The notes beneath the pieces were generated by a model. The model was not told the origin of the DNA, did no database searches, and saw only the letters and a list, made by a program, of their open reading frames with translations. Positions 31,308-36,015 of a stretch of DNA of 36,015 bases are shown piece by piece (within the stretch, counting starts at the first letter, position 1; every line of letters starts with the position of its first letter). Source of the DNA: Elusimicrobiota bacterium (GTDB lineage Bacteria; Elusimicrobiota; Elusimicrobia; UBA1565; UBA9628); the NCBI GenBank assembly GCA_026388095.1, contig JAPLKL010000041.1, forward strand, positions 1 through 36,015, written 5' to 3'. A program made the position numbers and the translations under genes.

Positions 31308-32702
31308 CTATTTGAACCGGACCAACTCAGCATCCTGCCCAGCGCCTTCCAACATTGGCGTCTGGTCCCGGTTCTGTCTGCTGGCCGCATCCTGCACCTT
31401 AGGCTTGAGGTAGTCGTAGAGTCCGCGCATGGTGATTGCGCCGGACTTATCCTTGGCCTCGCCCCCCAGCCCCTTGAGGAAGTAGTAGGTGAATATCCCG
31501 TGGCCTTGGTCATCCAAAGTGCTGGTGGTCTCCTTGGCTGAGGTGGCGGCGAAGAGAACGAGTTTGCCGTTGGGGGCGACGTCCATGTCGACCTTGTTGA
31601 CCAAAGGCCGCGTGCCCTTGGCCAAAACCGAGCGTCCGCCCGCACCCGAGAAACAGGCATCCAAGGCCACGATGACCTGCTTGGCCTTGAGGCCGCCCAG
31701 CTTGGCGTAGAGCTTCTTGAGGGGGTAGGCGGTCTTGTCGAGGAAGCTGGGGTTGCCATCCCAGGGGACGAGGTAGGCTTGGCCGGACTCCGGGTCCGGG
31801 GCGCCGTGGCCCGAGAAATAGAAGAAGACCCGGCCTCCTTCCTTGACGTTGCGCGACAGCCAGTCCTCGGTATAGGAGGCCAACCCCGAGAGAGTGGCCC
31901 GCGGACCGACCAGGAACTTGATGTTGCGCTCGGGGACGCCGAGGGCGAGCAGGTGGTTCTTGACGGCTTGGGCGTCGCGCTCGGCGAACTGGGCGTCGGG
32001 GAGGTCGTTGGAGTATTTTTCTATACCCACCACCACAGCGAAATCGCCGTCTTTCTGAGGGAGTCTGTAAGCCGGCTGGCCAACATCCGGGTAGACTTCC
32101 TGCGTCGGCTGAACTGGCTTCGGAGCGCTCACCTGCTCCGCCACTGGCTGAGACATCGGGCTGGCCTTCTCTGCCTCGCGGACAGGGAGTCTTGGAGGTT
32201 GCGCAGAGACAATCCTCCACTCCTTCAGGGGTGACGAACGCCGTTGGGCAACGATGCGGGAGTGGAATTTGGAGCCCGGAGAAAAAAGACCGCAGATTTC
32301 CGCCCCAGCACCAGCCCAAGCGCGCATATCCGATTCAGGACGAGGCGATCGCGCCATAGAGAGCGTCTGCTTGGAATAAGTCGACAATACGTCGAACCTG
32401 GCGCCTTGGTCGCGGAAGAGAATAGTCACATCATGAGCAGGAGCTGCATCCAATGCCGCGACTTGCACTATGCTGCTACCGCAGATTCGAGAACAGCCTT
32501 CGACCATAGCCGCGAACGCATTGCCAGGCAGATTATCATCCATCACGACGCCGAAGGTCAAAGGCCCGCCATTCTTCTGGCAAGTCCCTGCTTCCTCACC
32601 CGCCAGCACCGATTTGGAGCCGCTCCAGGACAATGCAACGATAAGAAGCGGCAGGACCGCCAATATTTTCCGCAAAGAAAGATCAGTTCTCATTATCGTC
32701 AT
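31308..32702 (-). CDS. secreted caspase-like (peptidase C14) protease
   Basis: A 464-aa protein with a signal peptide (LRKILAVLPLLIVALSWSG, cleavage near residue 35). A domain of about 130 residues with four Cys (TCQKNGG, GCSRICGSS, AEICGLF) is not recognised. A Pro-rich linker follows, then the caspase-like domain from about residue 222: FAVVVGIEKYSND, YFSGHGAPD with His299, and VIVALDACFSGAGG with Cys350. These are the His/Cys dyad positions of clan CD proteases (metacaspases, bacterial C14), which usually cut after Arg/Lys or Asp. The export signal places it outside the cytoplasm. Transcription probably starts 2-3 bases before ATG 32702 (-10 TATAAT at 32712), so the mRNA is almost leaderless; ATG 32693 is an alternative. 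It follows the terminator of the paralog 3/4 operon. A maturation protease for the envelope proteins is inference. Confidence 0.9.
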   Translation of the reverse strand: MTIMRTDLSLRKILAVLPLLIVALSWSGSKSVLAGEEAGTCQKNGGPLTFGVVMDDNLPGNAFAAMVEGCSRICGSSIVQVAALDAAPAHDVTILFRDQGARFDVLSTYSKQTLSMARSPRPESDMRAWAGAGAEICGLFSPGSKFHSRIVAQRRSSPLKEWRIVSAQPPRLPVREAEKASPMSQPVAEQVSAPKPVQPTQEVYPDVGQPAYRLPQKDGDFAVVVGIEKYSNDLPDAQFAERDAQAVKNHLLALGVPERNIKFLVGPRATLSGLASYTEDWLSRNVKEGGRVFFYFSGHGAPDPESGQAYLVPWDGNPSFLDKTAYPLKKLYAKLGGLKAKQVIVALDACFSGAGGRSVLAKGTRPLVNKVDMDVAPNGKLVLFAATSAKETTSTLDDQGHGIFTYYFLKGLGGEAKDKSGAITMRGLYDYLKPKVQDAASRQNRDQTPMLEGAGQDAELVRFK

Positions 32703-32711
32703 GATGCAACC

Positions 32712-32717
32712 ATTATA
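32712..32717 (-). promoter_or_regulatory. -10 box of the caspase-like gene
   Basis: TATAAT on the minus strand, 9 bases from ATG 32702. The -35 position (TTTTTG) falls in the T-tract of the upstream terminator and is weak. The transcript would have a leader of about 2-3 bases. Confidence 0.65.
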
Positions 32718-32735
32718 CTACACCAGTCCCAGGAC

Positions 32736-32790
32736 AAAAAGGCGCGAGCCAAATGCTCACGCCGCTCTCAGCGGCTTGAGCGCTTGGCTC
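32736..32790 (-). terminator. strong intrinsic terminator of the paralog 3/4 operon
   Basis: On the minus strand a long stem of about 20 bp (GAGCCAA...GCTCA.GCCGCT pairing with AGCGGC.TGAGC...TTGGCTC, small mismatches, 3-base loop) is followed by GCGCC and five T residues. It starts 29 bases past the stop codon at 32819. Confidence 0.92.
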
Positions 32791-32818
32791 GTGCTACCGT
32801 GCTGCTACGACCCGGAGA

Positions 32819-34594
32819 CTAGTCCCACTGCTGCGTGTCTGGATTCCAGTGGCGAGGATCCACATTGTGGAAATCGCCATAGAGGTTCGATCCAGTGCCG
32901 AGGCTCCCCATGCCTAACGAAGTATTTCCTGCGGACATGACACCTTGGTTGGCAGTGATTGACGCCCCAGTGGTGCTAGAGGGAAGGTTGGCCATGGATG
33001 ACGTCTGTGCCTCAGTCAGACCATTGGGATTAGATATCCCATATCCGGTATTCCCAGAAGCATGTCCTCCCTGGTCCATGAATGTCCTCTCGGCCGCTGT
33101 CTGCTCTTTCCCAGCCGACTCGACGGCTTTGGCGTCTGCCGAGGCCTTGTCCGCGCTCGCATACGCCATGTACCCGGCGATTGAAGTCAGGGTACCCATG
33201 ATCGCGAAGATCGTACCCTCTGGCTTGCGGCCCATGCCGGCTACCATCAAGCCCAGAATCGCTATCAGGGCGCCGACCGCGCAGAGCATCACGCCGCAGA
33301 CCTTTGCCATCGCGAAGCCCAACATCATGGTCGCCGGCACGACGCTCTTCTGCAGGAACCCAGCAAGGAGCAGGAAGACGCTGAGGATGGTGGCTATAAG
33401 GGACAGGATCTTCAGCATGTCGAAATACTGGTTCGTCGGATCATCCTTCCCGGTACCGGCCACGTTACCTTGCTTGAGTACGCAGCCCCCGTCCGCCGAA
33501 TTGACGAAGTCCCCATGCCAGCCGTACTGCGACGCCAAAGTGCCGCAGTCATCAGGCCCGCCCGAACCGACGTTGCCGCCGGCACCCACCGGGGCCCCGC
33601 TACCTCCACCACCCCCTGAGGAAGGATTAGAATCCTTGGCCCCTGCGCGGGGGCCGCCACCCAATCCCCCCCCGGACCCGCTGAGCAACTGGCTATCCCC
33701 GGAACCGGTGTCGAAAGGCACTCGCGACGCATCCGAACGAGTCTCGTTGGCGCCAGCCTTCATCTGCCTGGCGCCCTGGACAGCACGGTTAAGCTGTCTC
33801 TGGGCCAGGCTCCGGCCCGGGTTCCGGCCCGTCGAGATCCGGGAAGACGAAGAGCCCGCACCCATTCGTTTGCTGCCCAAAGTGGACAGGGCGCCGGCAG
33901 CCCCCGGGTTAGGCTTCACCTGGGCAAAGCCCTGCCCGATCCCGCCCGCCATCCCCCCGCCTCCGGACAAGCCGCTGCCCCCCTTGCTGAGCTCTCCGAA
34001 CTTACGGCTGAACGCAGCCGCCTTCTCCTTCTCGGCCGCAGCCGCCTGCGCCGCGGCCAGAGCGGACGGGTCAGGCCCAGCCGGGACGTTAGCCTCCTCC
34101 TTCGCCTTGGCCTCCGCGTCGGCCTTGGCCTGGGCTTCGGCCGCCGCCTTGGCATCCGCCTCAGCCTTGGCAGCCCTGGCCGCGCGCTCCTCAGCGGTCA
34201 AACCGTCCAGACTGCCCGAAACCATGGTGACGCTGTTCTGCCCCGAGACCGTCCCGCCCGGAAGCTTGGAAAGGTCTCCCTCGTACTTGGGCTTCTCGTT
34301 CTTGGAAGCGAAGAGCTGCGGCTTCCTTTCGAACTTGCTCTCATCCGGCCTCAAGCCCTTGCCCGCGTTATAGGCGCCGACGCCCACCGCGCCCGCCAGC
34401 AAAGTGACCACGATCTTGAGCGCGGACTGGCTCATGATGCCGGAGACCGAGCCCCAGATGCCGCCGCCGCCGCTGCGGCCCGCCGCGCCGGCGCCGCTGT
34501 GCCAGAAGGCTCCGCCCTTCTTCTTCCGGCGGTCGTCCCCGACCTTGGCCAATTTCAGCTCCGGGATCTGCGGAGCGACTTGTTTAGTGTCCAT
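32819..34594 (-). CDS. envelope paralog 3: anchored coiled-coil protein with C-terminal TM cluster
   Basis: A 591-aa protein. Motif IPELK near residue 10 and RRKKKGGAFW near 22-31 match the N-termini of paralogs 1 and 2. One TM helix at about 58-75 (ALKIVVTLLAGAVGVGAY) is followed by FERKPQLFASK, an Ala/Glu/Lys coiled coil (LTAEERAARAAKAEADAK onward, residues about 130-190), a Gly-rich stretch, GRSLAQRQLNRAVQGARQ (compare SLALLRGMAS of paralogs 1 and 2), a Gly/Ser linker, and a Cys pair (DDCGTLASQYGWHGDF ... GGCVL). About four TM helices cover residues 390-480. A hydrophilic Asn/Ser/Gly-rich tail ends WNPDTQQWD. The ATG has AGGAGAACC upstream. It lies 15 bp after paralog 4, in one operon, and ends in the terminator at 32736. 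Function unknown. Confidence 0.85.
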   Translation of the reverse strand: MDTKQVAPQIPELKLAKVGDDRRKKKGGAFWHSGAGAAGRSGGGGIWGSVSGIMSQSALKIVVTLLAGAVGVGAYNAGKGLRPDESKFERKPQLFASKNEKPKYEGDLSKLPGGTVSGQNSVTMVSGSLDGLTAEERAARAAKAEADAKAAAEAQAKADAEAKAKEEANVPAGPDPSALAAAQAAAAEKEKAAAFSRKFGELSKGGSGLSGGGGMAGGIGQGFAQVKPNPGAAGALSTLGSKRMGAGSSSSRISTGRNPGRSLAQRQLNRAVQGARQMKAGANETRSDASRVPFDTGSGDSQLLSGSGGGLGGGPRAGAKDSNPSSGGGGGSGAPVGAGGNVGSGGPDDCGTLASQYGWHGDFVNSADGGCVLKQGNVAGTGKDDPTNQYFDMLKILSLIATILSVFLLLAGFLQKSVVPATMMLGFAMAKVCGVMLCAVGALIAILGLMVAGMGRKPEGTIFAIMGTLTSIAGYMAYASADKASADAKAVESAGKEQTAAERTFMDQGGHASGNTGYGISNPNGLTEAQTSSMANLPSSTTGASITANQGVMSAGNTSLGMGSLGTGSNLYGDFHNVDPRHWNPDTQQWD

Positions 34595-34609
34595 GGCGGT
34601 TCTCCTGAC

Positions 34610-36015
34610 CTAGACCAAATACCGGTCCAAAATCCCCTGCGAAGGCGGCCTGACCACCTGCGACGACTGGTAAGGATGGTCCCAGTCCGGCGGCCTGCCG
34701 TCCTTGAACAAACTCGCCTCGTATGACTTCTTCGGAGCCATATAAGCCCAAGCCGTGGCGGCCAAAGCGGCACCGCCGCAGACCATCATGAGGAGATGGG
34801 TGTTGCCGCCCATGGCCGTAGCCAAGGCTTTGTCGTCGGCTGTGGCGTTCGCCTTAGTTGCGCCGGCCGCATCATAATTCGCGGCCGGATCGCTCCCCTT
34901 GATCGGGTCTCCTGCTTTAACAGGATCGCCTTCGGCTTTAGCGCCTGCCGCGCTGACGATGAGGACGGCCGAAGTCGCTATGAGGCAGCCTCCCGCCAGA
35001 GCCAGCATCTGCCCCTGCAATTGCTGACCGAACTTGCCTCCGCCGATCTCCGCGCCCAGGGAGACGACCTTCGCTGCCAGCGCGGCGGCGATGATAGCCA
35101 ATAGGATGATGATGGCCTTTGCCAACCCAAGAGACAATCCCTGCATGCTGCCGATCTTCGAAGCCATGAACAAGATCATGGCCGAAGCCATCACCAGCAT
35201 CATGGCGGTGTTGATGGCCGCCTGCCAAGGCGTGACGTTCTTGCCGGTGACCGCGGGCACTGAAGACCCGAATTGACTGTCAGGCGAGCCGCCGCCGGAG
35301 GGATTGACCGACGGATTTCTGTCATGCGCCCCCTCCTGCGCGGCCGAGGGGCTTTCCGCCGACGGCGACGCGGCCTGCGCGGTATTGCCATCATAGGTGC
35401 GGCCCGCGCCCATGCTGCTCGTCGCGCCCTTCTGGTCGTGGTGCACCGCGCTGAGCTGCCTGACGACTCCGCTGCTGCCCAAGGCGCGGCCCGAGCGCAA
35501 GGCCTGCAGGCCGCTCGCCCCGTGGGATGCGGTGTTGGCGCCCAGATTGCCGCGGTTGGCTTTGGCCAGAAGCGAAGCGTTGCCCGCCGGTCCCCCGGCG
35601 GCGGGAAGGGAGACCGAGCCGCCCGAGCCCGAGGTCGCGCCCTTGGTCAGGTCTCCGATCTTATGGTCCATCTTGAGCTTGGCGATGGTGCTGCCTCCGA
35701 CATTGTCGTTCCTGAGCGGCGGCGGCACGGCGGCGGCCGAGGCCGAGGGGGCGGCCGGCGCGGCTGCAGCCTCCGGCGCGGCCTGCTCCTGCGGCGCAGC
35801 TTGGCCCTTGGAGTTGGCATCCACGAGGAATTGCAAGGATTTGGAGGCCCCGTTGGCCGATGCGGAGCTGTCCTGCCCGCCCGCGCCAGCCTGGTTCTGG
35901 GGCTTGGGCGCGAAAAGGGATGTGAAGCTGGCGTCGCTGCGGTCCGCGGCCGTGGGGCCGAAGAGCTTGTAGGCGACCACTCCCAAGGAGCCCGCCACCG
36001 TGGTCCCGACCAGGA
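34610..36015 (-). CDS. envelope paralog 4 (N-terminus beyond the window)
   Basis: At least 467 codons; the reading frame runs off the window end, and the first visible residues (LVGTTVAGSLGVVAYKLFG) are the TM helix that in paralogs 1 and 2 sits near residue 150, so perhaps 50-150 residues are missing. Then come SLFAPKPQ, an Ala/Pro/Gln-rich region, KLKMDHKIGDLTKGA, a Gly-rich part, GASGLQALRSGRALGSSG and a GRTYDGN motif, then TPWQAAINTAM leading into about four TM helices with a hydrophilic loop (DPVKAGDPIKGSDPAAN), and a short cytoplasmic-like tail. The GTG at 35998 should not be taken as the start. In an operon with paralog 3. Function unknown. Confidence 0.82.
   Translation of the reverse strand, partial: LVGTTVAGSLGVVAYKLFGPTAADRSDASFTSLFAPKPQNQAGAGGQDSSASANGASKSLQFLVDANSKGQAAPQEQAAPEAAAAPAAPSASAAAVPPPLRNDNVGGSTIAKLKMDHKIGDLTKGATSGSGGSVSLPAAGGPAGNASLLAKANRGNLGANTASHGASGLQALRSGRALGSSGVVRQLSAVHHDQKGATSSMGAGRTYDGNTAQAASPSAESPSAAQEGAHDRNPSVNPSGGGSPDSQFGSSVPAVTGKNVTPWQAAINTAMMLVMASAMILFMASKIGSMQGLSLGLAKAIIILLAIIAAALAAKVVSLGAEIGGGKFGQQLQGQMLALAGGCLIATSAVLIVSAAGAKAEGDPVKAGDPIKGSDPAANYDAAGATKANATADDKALATAMGGNTHLLMMVCGGAALAATAWAYMAPKKSYEASLFKDGRPPDWDHPYQSSQVVRPPSQGILDRYLV

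Noticed and set aside
35396-35998. GTG at 35998 as the start of paralog 4.
   Set aside because: It falls inside the TM helix shared with the other paralogs and the frame stays open to the window end.
1-36015. CRISPR arrays, tRNA/rRNA genes, insertion sequences, prophage or integrase genes.
   Set aside because: No spaced direct repeats of CRISPR type, no cloverleaf or rRNA-like segments noticed, and no transposase or integrase motifs in the plausible frames. The only tandem repeats are coding Gly-rich ones and the 11-bp array at 29340.

Overview
The window is a GC-rich bacterial segment, about two thirds G+C by eye. It comes from a diderm: there is an LpxL/HtrB-type acyltransferase, and many proteins have signal peptides or single N-terminal anchors. 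Promoters are mostly TTGACA/TATAAT-like. Several lack a Shine-Dalgarno leader and sit only a few bases upstream of the start codon. The style (giant exported proteins, Ala/Gly-rich paralogous membrane proteins) recalls uncultured Elusimicrobiota or deltaproteobacterial-grade genomes. No marker gene is present, so taxonomy is a weak guess. I found no rRNA, tRNA, CRISPR, transposase or phage genes.

Layout. (1) 141-16686, all minus strand: a 2972-aa protein with a signal peptide and a SecA-like SF2 ATPase core split by a very long coiled coil; a strong terminator; a 1121-aa secreted protein; an 861-aa and a 408-aa single-anchor envelope protein, each behind a near-identical promoter (type A). 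(2) 16791-18212, plus strand: a polytopic membrane protein and a SRPBCC-fold protein. (3) 18226-19878, minus: envelope paralog 1 behind a type B promoter. (4) 19994-27221: a divergent lipid/polyketide-like locus. Leftward: methyltransferase, LpxL-like acyltransferase, 4-TM protein, and a polytopic protein paralogous to the one in (2). Rightward: acyl carrier protein, radical SAM-like protein with an unusual cysteine motif, ketosynthase fused to a truncated second ketosynthase, and a second SRPBCC protein. (5) 27263-29197, minus: envelope paralog 2, also with a type B promoter. (6) 29415-31215, plus: a membrane-embedded winged-helix protein with an internal duplication, and an anchored extracytoplasmic protein. 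(7) 31308-36015, minus: a secreted caspase-like (C14) protease, then envelope paralogs 3 and 4 in an operon; paralog 4 is cut by the window end.

How it may work together. The four paralogs (and more distantly the 861-aa and 408-aa proteins) share a basic cytoplasmic N-terminus, one TM helix, a long Gly/Ala/Ser-rich extracytoplasmic stretch with a short conserved motif and, in the four, a cluster of C-terminal TM helices. Shared promoter architecture suggests co-expression. I infer an undescribed multi-subunit envelope apparatus, possibly with the giant ATPase and the secreted proteins as motor and partners. The lipid locus embedded among these genes encodes a small dissociated fatty-acid/polyketide-like pathway (ACP, KS, acyl transfer, methyl transfer, radical chemistry, START-fold proteins), whose product is unknown.
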